Assembly (NCBI GenBank): GCA_001560895.1
Contig: CP014326.1
Coordinates: 1,996,001 to 2,060,000 of the forward strand
Length of the DNA stretch: 64,000 bases
Direction: 5' to 3'
From: Streptococcus mitis
Lineage (GTDB): Bacteria; Bacillota; Bacilli; Lactobacillales; Streptococcaceae
The notes beneath the pieces are model-generated. The model made no database searches and had not been told where the DNA came from. It was given only the letters and a program-made list of their open reading frames with translations. The position numbers were made by a program, and so were the translations under genes. Shown one piece after another: positions 1-9,966 of the stretch; position 1 is the first letter of the stretch, and every line of letters starts with the position of its first letter.

Positions 1-1919
1 GTCACCGCAATGAATTTTCCGAGAGGGAAGCGAGCAGTGATATTTTGTAGGTTGTTTTCACACGCTCCTGTCACTTCGATAAAACGACCATTTCCTACAC
101 GGCGCTCGTCTGGTACTGGAATGGCACGTTTGCCTGACAAGTACTGGCCTGTGATAGACTTACTGTTACGAGCTACCTGTTTAGGCGTACCTGCCGCAAC
201 AATTTCCCCACCAAAAACACCAGCACCAGGACCAACGTCAATCAAATAGTCCGCTTCGCGCATGGTATCTTCATCGTGTTCCACCACGATGAGTGTATTA
301 CCCAAATCGCGCATCTTTTTGAGACTGGCGATCAAACGATCATTGTCCCTCTGGTGAAGACCAATTGACGGCTCATCTAGGATATAGAGGACACCAGATA
401 GGTTGGAACCAATCTGGGTTGCCAAACGAATACGCTGACTTTCCCCACCTGAAAGGGTTCCTGCTGAGCGTGACAGGGTTAGATAGTTAAGACCCACATT
501 ATTAAGGAAGGTCAAACGGTCCTTGATTTCCTTGAGAATGGGACGAGCAATGATGGCTTCATTTTCCGACAAGGTTAACTGGCTCACCAACTCCAAGTGG
601 TCTGCGATAGACAGGTCTGAAATTTCTCCGATATGTGGTCCTTGCTCACCACCTACACGGACAGACAAGGCCTGGTCATTGAGGCGATAACCATGACAAG
701 TTCCGCAGGTCAGCTCATTCATGTAGAGACGCATCTGGGTGCGGGTGTAATCGCTGTTTGTCTCGTGATAGCGACGTTTGATATTATTGACAACTCCTTC
801 AAACGGAATGTCTATATCGCGCACACCACCAAATTCATTCTCATAGTGGAAATGGAATTCCTTGCCATCTGAGCCGTAGAGAATCAAGTTCTTATCCTCT
901 TCTAACAAGTCCTCAAAAGGCTTATCCATATCCACTCCAAAAGCTGTCATAGCCTGCTCTAGCATGTTTGGATAGTAGTTGGATGAGATAGGATTCCAAG
1001 GTGCCAAGGCTCCCTCACGTAGCGTTTTGCTAGCATCTGGCACTACCAAATCAGTATCCACCTCTAGCTTAATACCCAAACCATCACACTCACTACAAGA
1101 ACCAAAAGGAGCATTGAAGGAGAAGAGACGAGGCTCTAACTCTGGTACGGTAAAACCACAAACTGGACAGGCATAATGCTCAGAGAAGAGCAACTCAGAG
1201 TCGTCCATGGTGTCGATAATGACATAACCTTCTGCAATACGAAGGGCAGCCTCAATGGAATCAAAGAGACGACTACGGATGCCCTCCTTGATAACAATAC
1301 GGTCAACCACGACATCGATATTGTGTTGCTTGCTCTTGGATAACTCTGGCACTTCGGTCACATCATAGACTTCCCCATCCACTCGGACGCGGACATATCC
1401 ATCTTTCTGAACCTTTTCAATAACACTCTTATGTTGGCCTTTTTTCTTGCGGATGACAGGGGCCAAGATCTGCAAGCGCTGGCGTTCAGGTAACTCCAAA
1501 ACCCCATCAACGATTTGCTCTACAGAAGAAGCCTTGATAGCTCCATGCCCGTTGATACAGTAAGGCGTCCCCACACGCGCATAGAGGAGACGCAGATAGT
1601 CATTGATTTCAGTCGTTGTTCCCACCGTCGAGCGAGGATTTTTACTAGTCGTTTTCTGGTCGATGGAAATAGCTGGGCTGAGACCATCAATGGCATCTAC
1701 ATCAGGCTTCTCCATATTTCCCAAGAATTGACGAGCGTAGGCTGACAAACTCTCCACATAGCGACGTTGTCCCTCCGCATAGAGGGTATCAAAGGCCAGA
1801 CTGGATTTCCCTGAACCTGACAAACCTGTCACAACAACTAGCTTGTCTCGTGGAATCTCCACATCAATATTTTTTAAATTATGGGCACGCGCCCCATGAA
1901 TGACAATTTTATCTTGCAT
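1..1919 (-). CDS. uvrA: UvrABC excinuclease subunit A, 3' end outside window
   Basis: Damage-recognition ATPase of nucleotide excision repair; it works in the cytoplasm as a dimer with UvrB. About 639 N-terminal residues are visible of the roughly 940 usual; the C-terminal second ATPase half lies beyond position 1. The start reads [15 protein letters not shown], typical of UvrA. The first Walker A, GLSGSGKS, is at residues 32-39, and a zinc-finger CPVCG lies near residue 250. It is transcribed divergently from corA; an extended -10 lies 32 bp upstream. The reading frame is open to the window edge. Confidence 0.97.
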   Translation of the reverse strand, partial: MQDKIVIHGARAHNLKNIDVEIPRDKLVVVTGLSGSGKSSLAFDTLYAEGQRRYVESLSAYARQFLGNMEKPDVDAIDGLSPAISIDQKTTSKNPRSTVGTTTEINDYLRLLYARVGTPYCINGHGAIKASSVEQIVDGVLELPERQRLQILAPVIRKKKGQHKSVIEKVQKDGYVRVRVDGEVYDVTEVPELSKSKQHNIDVVVDRIVIKEGIRSRLFDSIEAALRIAEGYVIIDTMDDSELLFSEHYACPVCGFTVPELEPRLFSFNAPFGSCSECDGLGIKLEVDTDLVVPDASKTLREGALAPWNPISSNYYPNMLEQAMTAFGVDMDKPFEDLLEEDKNLILYGSDGKEFHFHYENEFGGVRDIDIPFEGVVNNIKRRYHETNSDYTRTQMRLYMNELTCGTCHGYRLNDQALSVRVGGEQGPHIGEISDLSIADHLELVSQLTLSENEAIIARPILKEIKDRLTFLNNVGLNYLTLSRSAGTLSGGESQRIRLATQIGSNLSGVLYILDEPSIGLHQRDNDRLIASLKKMRDLGNTLIVVEHDEDTMREADYLIDVGPGAGVFGGEIVAAGTPKQVARNSKSITGQYLSGKRAIPVPDERRVGNGRFIEVTGACENNLQNITARFPLGKFIAV

Positions 1920-1950
1920 CTTTGTTCTTTCTAGTCCATTATTGCTTACC

Positions 1951-1959
1951 ATTATACCA
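1951..1959 (-). promoter_or_regulatory. uvrA promoter, extended -10
   Basis: On the minus strand this reads TGGTATAAT, a perfect -10 hexamer (1951-1956) with a TGn extension. No good -35 is seen, as is usual for extended -10 promoters in streptococci. No LexA/SOS-type box was recognised. Confidence 0.6.
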
Positions 1960-1976
1960 AAAAAAGTGAGATTCTA

Positions 1977-2006
1977 TTACCCAAAAGACTGAATTTGTAG
2001 TATAAT
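1977..2006 (+). promoter_or_regulatory. corA promoter
   Basis: TATAAT at 2001-2006 with a weak -35 (TTACCC, 1977-1982) and 18-bp spacing. It is back to back with the uvrA promoter, so the two polymerases share about 130 bp. Confidence 0.5.
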
Positions 2007-2051
2007 AGTACGGTGTGAAAAAAATCTGAAAAATGAGAAAGGATAAGGGAT

Positions 2052-2996
2052 ATGAAACAAGTTTTTCTCTCTACAACAACTGAATTTAAAGAGATCGATA
2101 CACTTGAACCGGGTACTTGGATCAATCTCGTCAATCCAACTCAAAATGAATCACTCGAAATCGCCAACGCCTTCGATATCGATATTGCCGATCTTCGAGC
2201 ACCGCTCGATGCGGAAGAAATGTCTCGTATTACCATTGAAGACGAGTATACCCTGATTATCGTAGACGTACCGGTCACAGAGGAAAGAAATAACCGCACC
2301 TACTACGTAACCATCCCACTTGGTATTATCATCACCGAGGAAACCATTATCACTACGTGTTTGGAACCATTACCAGTCCTTGATGTCTTTATCAACCGTC
2401 GTTTGCGTAATTTCTACACTTTCATGCGTTCGCGTTTTATCTTTCAGATTCTTTATCGCAATGCAGAGCTCTACCTAACAGCCCTTCGTTCGATTGACCG
2501 TAAGAGTGAACAAATCGAAAGTCAACTGCATCAATCAACTCGTAATGAAGAATTGATTGAGCTCATGGAATTGGAAAAAACTATCGTCTATTTCAAGGCT
2601 TCCCTCAAAACAAATGAGCGTGTGATTAAGAAATTGACCAGCTCAACCAGTAATATCAAGAAATACCTTGAGGACGAAGACCTGCTTGAAGACACCCTGA
2701 TTGAAACCCAACAGGCTATCGAGATGGCAGACATTTATGGAAACGTCTTGCATTCTATGACAGAGACCTTCGCCTCTATCATTTCCAACAACCAGAACAA
2801 CATCATGAAAACCTTGGCCCTTGTGACCATCGTCATGTCCATCCCAACCATGGTCTTTTCTGCCTACGGGATGAACTTTAAGGATAATGAAATCCCTCTA
2901 AACGGTGAGCCAAATGCCTTCTGGTTAATCGTCTTTATCGCCTTTGCTATGAGTGTCTCGCTCACTCTCTATCTCATCCATAAAAAATGGTTCTAA
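2052..2996 (+). CDS. corA: CorA-family magnesium/divalent-cation channel
   Basis: Membrane channel for Mg2+ (some members Co2+ or Zn2+). It has 314 residues, the usual CorA length. A long soluble, coiled-coil-rich N-terminal domain is followed by two membrane helices at the C-terminus. The signature GMN is at residues 273-275 between an end-of-TM1 segment (MSIPTMVFSAY) and an acidic loop, with a basic tail KKWF. The start is preceded by an AAAGGA-type ribosome site. It is the first gene of a compact unit with the next two genes (11-bp and 15-bp gaps). Confidence 0.95.
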   Translation: MKQVFLSTTTEFKEIDTLEPGTWINLVNPTQNESLEIANAFDIDIADLRAPLDAEEMSRITIEDEYTLIIVDVPVTEERNNRTYYVTIPLGIIITEETIITTCLEPLPVLDVFINRRLRNFYTFMRSRFIFQILYRNAELYLTALRSIDRKSEQIESQLHQSTRNEELIELMELEKTIVYFKASLKTNERVIKKLTSSTSNIKKYLEDEDLLEDTLIETQQAIEMADIYGNVLHSMTETFASIISNNQNNIMKTLALVTIVMSIPTMVFSAYGMNFKDNEIPLNGEPNAFWLIVFIAFAMSVSLTLYLIHKKWF

Positions 2997-3007
2997 GAGG
3001 AGTTCCT

Positions 3008-3685
3008 ATGTCTCAGATTGATCTACAAAAATTAACCAAGAAAAACCAAGAGTTTATCCACATCGCTACCCAACAATTCATCAAAGATGGGAAAACAGAC
3101 GCTGAAATCAAGACTATTTTTGAGGAAGTTATTCCCCAAATCCTTGAGGAGCAAGCCAAAGGTACGACTGCTCGCTCACTCTATGGCGCACCAACTCACT
3201 GGGCTCATAGCTTCACTGTCAAAGAGCAGTACGAAAAAGAGCATCCAAAAGAAAATGATGATCCAAAACTCATGATTATGGATTCAGCCCTTTTCATCAC
3301 TAGCCTCTTTGCTCTCGTCAGCGCCCTCACAACCTTCTTCTCAGCAGATCAAGCTATCGGTTACGGTTTGATTACCCTCCTATTAGTTGGACTTGTTGGT
3401 GGATTTGCCTTCTACTTGATGTACTACTTTGTTTACCAATACTATGGACCAGATATGGACCGCAGTCAACGTCCACCTTTCTGGAAATCTGTACTAGTTA
3501 TCCTAGCTTCTATGTTCCTTTGGCTGCTTGTCTTCTTTGCAACAAGCTTCCTACCAGCTAGCCTTAACCCCGTACTTGCTCCATTGCCGCTAGCTATTAT
3601 CGGAGCAGCTCTCCTAGCCCTTCGATTCTATCTCAAGAAACGCTTGAACATCCGAAGCGCAAGTGCAGGACCAACACGTTACTAA
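3008..3685 (+). CDS. DUF1129 membrane protein
   Basis: 225-residue protein with a soluble, charged N-terminal half (about 100 residues) followed by about four hydrophobic segments and a basic tail; it matches my memory of the DUF1129 family of lactic acid bacteria. Function unknown. I chose ATG 3008 because GAGGAG lies 6 bp before it; an upstream in-frame start at 2987 would overlap corA and lacks a ribosome site. It is probably co-transcribed with corA. Confidence 0.75.
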   Translation: MSQIDLQKLTKKNQEFIHIATQQFIKDGKTDAEIKTIFEEVIPQILEEQAKGTTARSLYGAPTHWAHSFTVKEQYEKEHPKENDDPKLMIMDSALFITSLFALVSALTTFFSADQAIGYGLITLLLVGLVGGFAFYLMYYFVYQYYGPDMDRSQRPPFWKSVLVILASMFLWLLVFFATSFLPASLNPVLAPLPLAIIGAALLALRFYLKKRLNIRSASAGPTRY

Positions 3686-3700
3686 GAAAAAGAAAGAGCT

Positions 3701-4048
3701 ATGGCATATAGTCAATCTTTAGCTCAGCAGATTCGAAAAATTCTAGCGCTCAAACTTCCTCCCCAAATTTTCGAAGAAGAGCTAGAAGAAAAGAAGCTGT
3801 TTGGTGGCCTGGCCTTTATGATTCGTGGTAAAATGGTCCTTACTGTCAGTTCCAGAAAGGATGAACTGGTTATGGTCAGAATTGGCAAGGAAATGGAGAA
3901 GCAAGTTCTACCCCGAACAGGAGCTCATACTACATTGATGAGGGGGCGCCTTTATCATGGGTATATAGACTTAGATATAGAAGGCCAAAAAGAATTGCCT
4001 TACTGGATTGATTTGGCTCTCTCCTATAATCAAGAGTTGACCAAGTAA
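3701..4048 (+). CDS. TfoX N-terminal domain-like small protein
   Basis: 115-residue soluble protein. The pattern LFGGLAFMIRGKM, then an RIG..ME segment and a closing YHGYIDLD/LPYWIDLA, is that of the TfoX N-terminal domain family. In proteobacteria TfoX affects competence. In Firmicutes stand-alone copies have no proven role, and I infer none. It lies 15 bp after the DUF1129 gene, closing the corA unit, and is followed by a terminator. Confidence 0.7.
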   Translation: MAYSQSLAQQIRKILALKLPPQIFEEELEEKKLFGGLAFMIRGKMVLTVSSRKDELVMVRIGKEMEKQVLPRTGAHTTLMRGRLYHGYIDLDIEGQKELPYWIDLALSYNQELTK

Positions 4049-4081
4049 CTCATATCTAGCGAGATTACTGATTAGAAAACG

Positions 4082-4109
4082 AAAAGCAACTGCAACAGCG
4101 GTTGCTTTT
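4082..4109. terminator. Intrinsic terminator of the corA unit
   Basis: Arms AAAAGCAAC (4082-4090) and GTTGCTTTT (4101-4109) around a 10-base loop, with a T-run on the plus strand. Confidence 0.8.
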
Positions 4110-4170
4110 TCACTTGCTTGCCTACAAGCTTCCCTCTACCCTTTTCCCTATAGTTTTCTCCCATCTTTTA

Positions 4171-4179
4171 TGATAAAAT
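4171..4179 (+). promoter_or_regulatory. Extended -10 promoter of the S66 peptidase gene
   Basis: TGATAAAAT: a TAAAAT hexamer (4174-4179) with TGn in front. No clear -35. The ribosome site AGGGGG follows at about 4197. Confidence 0.45.
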
Positions 4180-4209
4180 AGGCTCAATCTATTTCTAGGG
4201 GGATAAAAT

Positions 4210-5244
4210 ATGATTTCTACTATTGGTATTGTTAGTTTATCTAGTGGCATTATCGGAGAGGACTTTGTCAAACACGAAGTGGACTTGGGTGTCCAACGTC
4301 TCAAGAACCTGGAAGTCAATCCTATCTTTTTGCCCCATTCGTTAAAAGGCTTAGACTTTATCAAGAACCATCCTGAAGCTCGTGCAGAGGATTTGATTCA
4401 TGCCTTTTCTGATGATAGCATCGACATGATCCTATGTGCCATCGGTGGAGACGATACCTATCGCTTACTACCTTATCTTTTTGAAAATGACCAACTACAA
4501 AAGGTTATCAAACAAAAAATATTTCTTGGCTTCTCGGATACAACCATGAATCATCTCATGTTGCATAAACTAGGAATCAAGACTTTTTATGGTCAATCCT
4601 TTTTAGCAGACATTTGTGAATTAGACAAGGAAATGTTAGCCTATAGCCTTCACTACTTTAAAGAATTGATTGAGACGGGAAGAATCTCAGAAATCCGCCC
4701 TAGTGACGTTTGGTATGAGGAACGAACTGATTTTAGTCCCAAGGCTCTGGGGATACCTCGTGTCAGTCATGCAAATACCGGTTTTGAATTATTGCAAGGA
4801 AATACCCAGTTTGAGGGAAAAATCCTCGGTGGTTGCCTCGAATCCCTCTACGATATCTTTGACAACTCTCGATACGCAGACAGCACGGAGCTCTGCCAAA
4901 AATACAAACTTTTCCCTGACTTGTCAGACTGGGAAGGAAAAATTCTCTTGCTAGAGACAAGCGAAGAAAAGCCTGAGCCAGAAGACTTCAAAAAGATGTT
5001 GCGGGCTTTGAAAGACACTGGGATATTCGAAGTCATCAGCGGACTCTTGGTCGGGAAACCTATGGATGAAACTTTCTATGATGACTATAAAGACGCACTA
5101 TTGGATATCATTGATAGCAATATCCCGATTGTCTATAATTTGAATGTCGGCCACGCAACTCCAAGAGCAATTGTCCCCTTTGGGGTCCATGCTCATGTAG
5201 ATGCACAGGAACAAGTCATTCGCTTTGACTATAACAAAAAATAA
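4210..5244 (+). CDS. S66 family peptidase (LD-carboxypeptidase / MccF-like)
   Basis: 344-residue cytoplasmic serine peptidase. The family cleaves LD-peptide bonds in recycled muropeptides (LdcA) or inactivates aminoacyl-nucleotide antibiotics such as microcin C (MccF). Visible: the GG turn in AIGGDD (residues 77-82), the nucleophile elbow GFSD with Ser109, and the C-terminal catalytic His in NVGHATPRA. It is a single-gene unit with its own promoter. The closest branch (LdcA or MccF) cannot be told from sequence by eye. Confidence 0.82.
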   Translation: MISTIGIVSLSSGIIGEDFVKHEVDLGVQRLKNLEVNPIFLPHSLKGLDFIKNHPEARAEDLIHAFSDDSIDMILCAIGGDDTYRLLPYLFENDQLQKVIKQKIFLGFSDTTMNHLMLHKLGIKTFYGQSFLADICELDKEMLAYSLHYFKELIETGRISEIRPSDVWYEERTDFSPKALGIPRVSHANTGFELLQGNTQFEGKILGGCLESLYDIFDNSRYADSTELCQKYKLFPDLSDWEGKILLLETSEEKPEPEDFKKMLRALKDTGIFEVISGLLVGKPMDETFYDDYKDALLDIIDSNIPIVYNLNVGHATPRAIVPFGVHAHVDAQEQVIRFDYNKK

Positions 5245-5304
5245 ATAGTTTCTCTATTTTTGTGCTTTTGTATTGGTTTTCGTTACAATTTGTATCTGAA
5301 TTTA

Positions 5305-5333
5305 TTGCATTTCGCTAATTTCTATGGTATCCT
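5305..5333 (+). promoter_or_regulatory. Promoter of the SemiSWEET gene
   Basis: TTGCAT (5305-5310), 17-bp spacer, TATCCT (5328-5333) with TGG immediately upstream of the -10. Confidence 0.5.
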
Positions 5334-5349
5334 TTTAAAGGAGGTGTAT

Positions 5350-5613
5350 ATGACAAAACAAAAAATTAATCGAATCGTAGGTTCTATTGGTGCCTTTATT
5401 GGAATTATAGTATTTATTGCCTACATACCTCAAATTATCGCTAATTTACAAGGAAATAAAGCTCAACCATTTCAACCTTTATCAGCTGCAATATCTTGCT
5501 TAATCTGGGTTATTTATGGATGGACAAAGGAACCTAAGAAGGATTGGATACTAATCATTCCAAATTCAGCTGGTGTTATTTTAGGTGGAATCACTTTTCT
5601 GACTTCACTCTAA
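5350..5613 (+). CDS. SemiSWEET-type PQ-loop sugar transporter
   Basis: 87-residue membrane protein with three predicted helices, the size of bacterial SemiSWEETs, which dimerise to move mono- or disaccharides. A PQ pair in helix 1 (AYIPQI) and a basic loop (TKEPKKDW) fit the family. The open frame extends upstream, but AAAGGAGGT sits 6 bp before ATG 5350 and fixes this start. It is a single gene ended by a hairpin at 5633-5663. Confidence 0.78.
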   Translation: MTKQKINRIVGSIGAFIGIIVFIAYIPQIIANLQGNKAQPFQPLSAAISCLIWVIYGWTKEPKKDWILIIPNSAGVILGGITFLTSL

Positions 5614-5632
5614 CAAATATACTAGTATATAT

Positions 5633-5663
5633 AAAAAGCTGGGAAGAGTTTCTCAGCTTTTTT
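5633..5663 (+). terminator. Intrinsic terminator after the SemiSWEET gene
   Basis: Arms AAAAAGCTG (5633-5641) and CAGCTTTTT (5654-5662) with continuing T's. Because the arms are A/T-rich it may also serve the opposing tag operon. Confidence 0.75.
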
Positions 5664-5697
5664 CTATATTCTCAAATATTCTAGTTACCTATACTCG

Positions 5698-6261
5698 CTA
5701 ATTGCTGCTTTTCCACTCACAATCATTCTCGTGGTCATCAACTAGGCCTGCAGCCTGTAGAAAAGACAAGACGGCGACTGGGCCTGTGAACTTGAAGCCT
5801 CGTTTTTTGAGATCTTTGGCTAATTTTTCAGACAAAGGTGTTTTAGCTGGGGTTTGGCGGTAATCGGGAACATCGTTAACGATCGTTTTCCCCTCAACAA
5901 AAGACCAAAGATAGGCATCAAAAGAGCCGTACTCTGTCTGTAGTCGTAGAAATGCTTGGGCGTTAACGCGTGTAGCAAAAATCTTGGCTCTATTTCGGAT
6001 GATGGCTGGATTCTCCAGCAAGTCTTCCAGTTCGGTGTCGGTCATCTCTGCGACAGCTTGAATTTGATAGGCATGAAAGGCTTCTCGGAAAGCTTGGCGT
6101 TTGTTGAGCACCGTTTCCCAAGACAGGCCCGCTTGATAGGTTTCCATACACAACAACTCAAACAATGCTAGGTCATCATGGAGGGGCTGGCCCCACTCTT
6201 CATCATGATAGGCGATGTAGAGCGGATTGGTCACTTTGACCCACGAACAACGTTTTGTCAT
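5698..6261 (-). CDS. tag: DNA-3-methyladenine glycosylase I
   Basis: 187-residue base-excision enzyme removing 3-methyladenine from alkylated DNA. The N-terminus MTKRCSW..YHDEEWG and the C-terminal HENDCEW carry the Cys/His residues that bind the structural zinc in Tag. It is the last gene of mutL-ruvA-tag: ruvA ends 9 bp upstream. Three repair genes in one transcript suggest coordinated expression. Confidence 0.93.
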   Translation of the reverse strand: MTKRCSWVKVTNPLYIAYHDEEWGQPLHDDLALFELLCMETYQAGLSWETVLNKRQAFREAFHAYQIQAVAEMTDTELEDLLENPAIIRNRAKIFATRVNAQAFLRLQTEYGSFDAYLWSFVEGKTIVNDVPDYRQTPAKTPLSEKLAKDLKKRGFKFTGPVAVLSFLQAAGLVDDHENDCEWKSSN

Positions 6262-6270
6262 GCTCTGCTC

Positions 6271-6864
6271 CTATTTGACCAACATTTTAAGGGCCGACTT
6301 GATATAGTTCTCAGCTGTATCTGTCGTTCCTTCAAAGAATTTTTTGATTTTCTTGAGCTCAGTTGCCTTGTAGCCCAGTGCCAACATGGCTTCCATGGCT
6401 TCTTCCAGTTCTTGGTTTTCAGCGCTTGCTTGCACTGTCACCTTAGCAGGAAGGTCATCTCCAGCAACTACTACCTTGCCTTCCAAGTCCAGCACCATCT
6501 GCTGGGCTGTTTTCTTGCCAATTTTAGGGAACTTGGTCAAATAAGTGATGTTCTTGGTTTCTATGGCTTGAACCAAGCCAGCATTGTCATCGGCAGCGAT
6601 AATGGCCAGAGCTGATACAGGACCAATCCCAGAGACCGATATCAGACTGAGAAAAAGCTTCTTTTCGTCTTCTGAGCGAAATCCATAAAGCAAATGGGCG
6701 TCCTCACGCACAACCTGGTGCACATAAATCTGAACTTCTTGGTTAACCTGACCTGAATAAGCATAGGGATTGGCCACATGCAGGATATAACCGATGCCAT
6801 TAGTTTCAAGAACAATGTATTTAGCAGTGATTTTGGTAATGATTCCTTTTAAATATTCGTACAT
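6271..6864 (-). CDS. ruvA: Holliday junction branch-migration subunit RuvA
   Basis: 197 residues, full length. RuvA tetramers bind four-way junctions and load RuvB. Domains: N-terminal OB fold ([21 protein letters not shown]), central tandem helix-hairpin-helix ([13 protein letters not shown] and [12 protein letters not shown]), and C-terminal RuvB-contact domain after an acidic linker. Only 15 bp separate it from mutL. In the pneumococcal genomes I remember a riboflavin operon sits in that gap; here it is absent. Confidence 0.95.
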   Translation of the reverse strand: MYEYLKGIITKITAKYIVLETNGIGYILHVANPYAYSGQVNQEVQIYVHQVVREDAHLLYGFRSEDEKKLFLSLISVSGIGPVSALAIIAADDNAGLVQAIETKNITYLTKFPKIGKKTAQQMVLDLEGKVVVAGDDLPAKVTVQASAENQELEEAMEAMLALGYKATELKKIKKFFEGTTDTAENYIKSALKMLVK

Positions 6865-6879
6865 AGTTTTCCTTTTAGT

Positions 6880-8829
6880 TTAATATTTCCCCAACTCACG
6901 GAGACTGGTGTGATTTTCCTGAATGCGACGGAACATCTTTTCCATATCCGATTTGGTAAAATGCACCAAAACAGGACGTCCATGGGGACAGTTATAGGGA
7001 TTGTCACATTGAGAGAGCTGATAGAGGAGTTGTCTAGCTGAATGATCATCGATACGATGGTTGGCCTTGATAGATCGCTTGCAAGACATCATGATAGCCA
7101 GCTCTGCTCGGTATTTCTTGATAGAAACTTCCTTGGTCAAGAGTAGCATATCACACATTTCATAGATGCCTGACTCAATCTCTTCTTCTGCCATCCAAAT
7201 AGGATGTTCGCGTAGAATAAATTGATTTTCCCCGTACTCTGCTAGAAAGACCCCAACTTCCTCCAAAAGTGCCATTCTTTCCTTGAGACGAAGGGCATCA
7301 TCCGCAGGAAATTCAAAGATATAGGGCACTAGTAGTTGCTGCTGGCTCTGGTCAACATTGCCAATGCTTTCACGGTACTCCTCGTACTTAACCCGTTCCT
7401 GCGCCGCGTGCTGGTCTATGATGTAAAGTCCATCTCTACCTTGGGCAAAGAGATAGGTTCCATGCATTTGCCCAAAAAATTCCAACTCTGGGAAGCTTGA
7501 TGATTCTTCTCGTTCTAGCTTGTCATAGACCTTATCCAGACTAGCTAAATCTAACTCAGGATGGTCTAATTGGTCATAATTAGTAGGCTTTCTCTCTGCA
7601 AAATGCAGTTTTGCTGGCTTGGTCAATTGGTTCAAGGTTTCCTTGGCAAACAAAGTCAAGTCTTGAACTTCCTCAGTTAATTCTACCTGATAATCAGCCA
7701 CCTCGGCTTGACTAGGTCTTGACAGCTCACTTTTCTCATAGTAGAGCGTATTTTCTTTGAGTGGGAGAATAGTTTGCTCCACCTTCTCACGATTGCGCAC
7801 GGTCGATTTGGCAAGATTTTCCAAGGCATCTGGTATCAAGGTTTGTTCCTTGAGACTGTTTGCAATAGCTTCTGAAACCAGCGTCATCAGTTCTTTTTCC
7901 TTAGAAATCCGCACCTCTTGCTTGGTCGGATGCACATTGACATCCGCTAGATAAGGGTCGATATGGATGTGAATGACAGCCAGTGGAAAGCGACCCACCA
8001 TGAGCTTGCTGCCGTAACCATCTAAAATAGCACGATTAAGCAGGAAGTTCTTGATATAACGGCCATTGATGAAGAGGCTGATATAGTTGCGATTAGCCCG
8101 AGTTAACTCAGGCAGAGACACAAAACCTGAAATTTCGAAATCTAGGTCAGAGTTCTCAATTTCAATCATCTTCTTGGCACTCGCCAAACCATAAATTCCT
8201 GCGATAGCTTGGCGCAGTTGACCAGTCCCTGCTGTCCGCGTCATTTCCTTGCCATCACTAATCAAACTAAAAGAAATCTCAGGATGGGCCAAGCCCAGAC
8301 GGTTGACGATATCAATGATATGAGACAACTCTGCTTGCTGGCTCTTCATATACTTGAGGCGGGCAGGCGTGTTGAAAAAGAGGTCCTCCACACAAACCTT
8401 GGTCCCCACAGGACTAGTCGCTGGGATGACTTCCTCAACTTCTCCTCCACGCGCTACTAGCTTAGTCCCATGACTTGCACCATCCACCGCCGTCAACAGA
8501 GTCAGTACACTAACAGAAGCGATAGAAGGCAGAGCTTCACCACGAAAACCAAGTGTCCGAATTCGAAAGAGATCTGACTGATTTTTTATCTTACTGGTCG
8601 CATGACGACGCAGAGCCAGCTCTACCTCATCATGGGCAATTCCATGACCATTATCTGTGATCTGAATTTTCTTGAGACCAGCTTCCTCAATCTCAATGAT
8701 AATCTGGCTAGAACCAGCATCAATGGCATTTTCTACCAACTCTTTAACCACGCTGGCAGGACGTTCGATAACCTCTCCTGCCGCGATCTGGTTTGCCAGC
8801 ACCTCTGGTAATTCAATAATATGAGACAT
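6880..8829 (-). CDS. mutL: DNA mismatch repair protein MutL (HexB)
   Basis: 649 residues, the normal HexB length. The N-terminal GHKL ATPase shows [15 protein letters not shown] and [10 protein letters not shown] poorly conserved acidic linker spans about 330-450. The C-terminal domain carries the latent endonuclease metal site [13 protein letters not shown], with supporting [10 protein letters not shown] and CPHGRP motifs, so it should be a nicking-type MutL. No mutS is adjacent, as is normal in this genus. It heads the mutL-ruvA-tag operon. Confidence 0.97.
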   Translation of the reverse strand: MSHIIELPEVLANQIAAGEVIERPASVVKELVENAIDAGSSQIIIEIEEAGLKKIQITDNGHGIAHDEVELALRRHATSKIKNQSDLFRIRTLGFRGEALPSIASVSVLTLLTAVDGASHGTKLVARGGEVEEVIPATSPVGTKVCVEDLFFNTPARLKYMKSQQAELSHIIDIVNRLGLAHPEISFSLISDGKEMTRTAGTGQLRQAIAGIYGLASAKKMIEIENSDLDFEISGFVSLPELTRANRNYISLFINGRYIKNFLLNRAILDGYGSKLMVGRFPLAVIHIHIDPYLADVNVHPTKQEVRISKEKELMTLVSEAIANSLKEQTLIPDALENLAKSTVRNREKVEQTILPLKENTLYYEKSELSRPSQAEVADYQVELTEEVQDLTLFAKETLNQLTKPAKLHFAERKPTNYDQLDHPELDLASLDKVYDKLEREESSSFPELEFFGQMHGTYLFAQGRDGLYIIDQHAAQERVKYEEYRESIGNVDQSQQQLLVPYIFEFPADDALRLKERMALLEEVGVFLAEYGENQFILREHPIWMAEEEIESGIYEMCDMLLLTKEVSIKKYRAELAIMMSCKRSIKANHRIDDHSARQLLYQLSQCDNPYNCPHGRPVLVHFTKSDMEKMFRRIQENHTSLRELGKY

Positions 8830-8876
8830 TTTTCAGCCCCTTTCTGTATCTATTTTCCTAGAAATTGATTAGTGCT

Positions 8877-8885
8877 ATTATACCA
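8877..8885 (-). promoter_or_regulatory. mutL operon promoter, extended -10
   Basis: Minus strand TGGTATAAT, about 50 bp upstream of the mutL start; -35 weak. Confidence 0.55.
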
Positions 8886-8951
8886 TATTTCAGATAGGAC
8901 AGAAAAGCTCCACCACATAGGATACAAATCCCTCCACATCGACAAAGTCCC

Positions 8952-8980
8952 TTGCCAGGTGTCGTAAAATAGTGTTTAAT
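8952..8980 (+). promoter_or_regulatory. Promoter of the LytTR-DUF3021 pair
   Basis: TTGCCA (8952-8957), 17-bp spacer, TTTAAT (8975-8980). The ribosome site AAGGAGAG follows at about 9021. Confidence 0.45.
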
Positions 8981-9034
8981 AAAGGTGTACAAGAAGTGAT
9001 CACAATTTTGTATGAAAAACAAGGAGAGAAATTT

Positions 9035-9475
9035 ATGAAAGTAGAACTACAGATTAGTGAAACTTACGAAGAGGAAAAGCTGATTGTTCAAGCACCTCAG
9101 CCGACAGATAAAGTCCAGAAAGTCATCGAGTTCGCAGAAAATCTGGATCTAACAGAAAAAATCAAAGGTAAAATCGATAATCAGGTCTATCTCGTTAAGA
9201 TTGGCAAGATTCAACGCTTCTATATCGAAAATCGGAAGGTTCTAGCAGAAACCGCGAGTCAGACCTACAACATTGATTTGCGACTCTATCAGGTCCTTGA
9301 AATTCTGCCAACCAATTTTATCCAAATTTCCCAATCAGAAATCATCAATATCGATTCCATCTCTCACCTCAAGCTGACCCCCAACGGTCTGGTAGAAATC
9401 TTTCTCAAAAACCAAAGCTTCACCTACTCTTCACGCCGTTACCTAAAAACCATCAAGGAGAAATTAGAACTATGA
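9035..9475 (+). CDS. LytTR-domain transcriptional regulator
   Basis: 146 residues: a short N-terminal region then a LytTR DNA-binding domain (about 45-146; YLVKIGKIQRFYIENRKV, FIQISQSEIINIDSI, SSRRYLKTIKEKL). There is no receiver domain, so it is not a standard response regulator. Start 9035 chosen for AAGGAGAG 7 bp upstream; the frame opens earlier without a ribosome site. It overlaps the next gene by 4 bp (ATGA). LytTR/DUF3021 pairs resemble the LytTR regulatory systems of streptococci, where the membrane partner inhibits the regulator; that role here is inferred. Confidence 0.85.
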   Translation: MKVELQISETYEEEKLIVQAPQPTDKVQKVIEFAENLDLTEKIKGKIDNQVYLVKIGKIQRFYIENRKVLAETASQTYNIDLRLYQVLEILPTNFIQISQSEIINIDSISHLKLTPNGLVEIFLKNQSFTYSSRRYLKTIKEKLEL

Positions 9476-9930
9476 AAAAACAAATCTTCCACGACGCAGC
9501 TACTGGTGTCCTCATCGGTCTCATCCTCTCTATCATCTTTTCACTCATTTATGCACCAAGTACCTACGCCCCGTTAAGTCCCGACTCTCTCATCGGACAA
9601 ATGATGACTCAACATCAAGTTCACGGTGCCTTGGTCTTGCTCTACTGCACACTTATCTGGGCAGCCATCGGTATTCTCTTCAACTTTGGTAAACGATTAT
9701 TCAGCCGTGACTGGAGCATGCTTCGTGCGACTCTGACTCATTTTTTCCTCATGCTAGTAGGCTTTGTCCCACTAGCAACTCTGGCAGGTTGGTTCCCCTT
9801 CCACTGGAATTTCTACCTCCAGCTCATTATCGAGTTTGCGATTGTCTACCTCATCATTTGGACTATTTCCTATAAAAGAGCATCAAAAAAAGTAGACCAT
9901 ATCAATCAACTCTTGGAGCATAGAAAATAG
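9472..9930 (+). CDS. DUF3021 membrane protein, partner of LytTR regulator
   Basis: 152 residues with four clear hydrophobic helices and a basic C-terminus (KRASKKVDHINQ). It is translationally coupled to the LytTR gene. The pairing is conserved and suggests a membrane-bound antagonist or sensor for the regulator. No catalytic motif is visible. Confidence 0.75.
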   Translation: MKKQIFHDAATGVLIGLILSIIFSLIYAPSTYAPLSPDSLIGQMMTQHQVHGALVLLYCTLIWAAIGILFNFGKRLFSRDWSMLRATLTHFFLMLVGFVPLATLAGWFPFHWNFYLQLIIEFAIVYLIIWTISYKRASKKVDHINQLLEHRK

Positions 9931-9966
9931 GAACTACCTAGGATAAATAAAAAGCCAAGCCGAAGC

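Noticed and set aside
10..1745. Several plus-strand open frames of 65-79 codons
   Set aside because: They are antisense to uvrA, with no ribosome sites or family resemblance; uvrA covers the region.
6178..6615. 145-codon plus-strand frame
   Set aside because: Antisense to tag/ruvA, Cys/Phe-rich and without a ribosome site; a shadow of real coding sequence.
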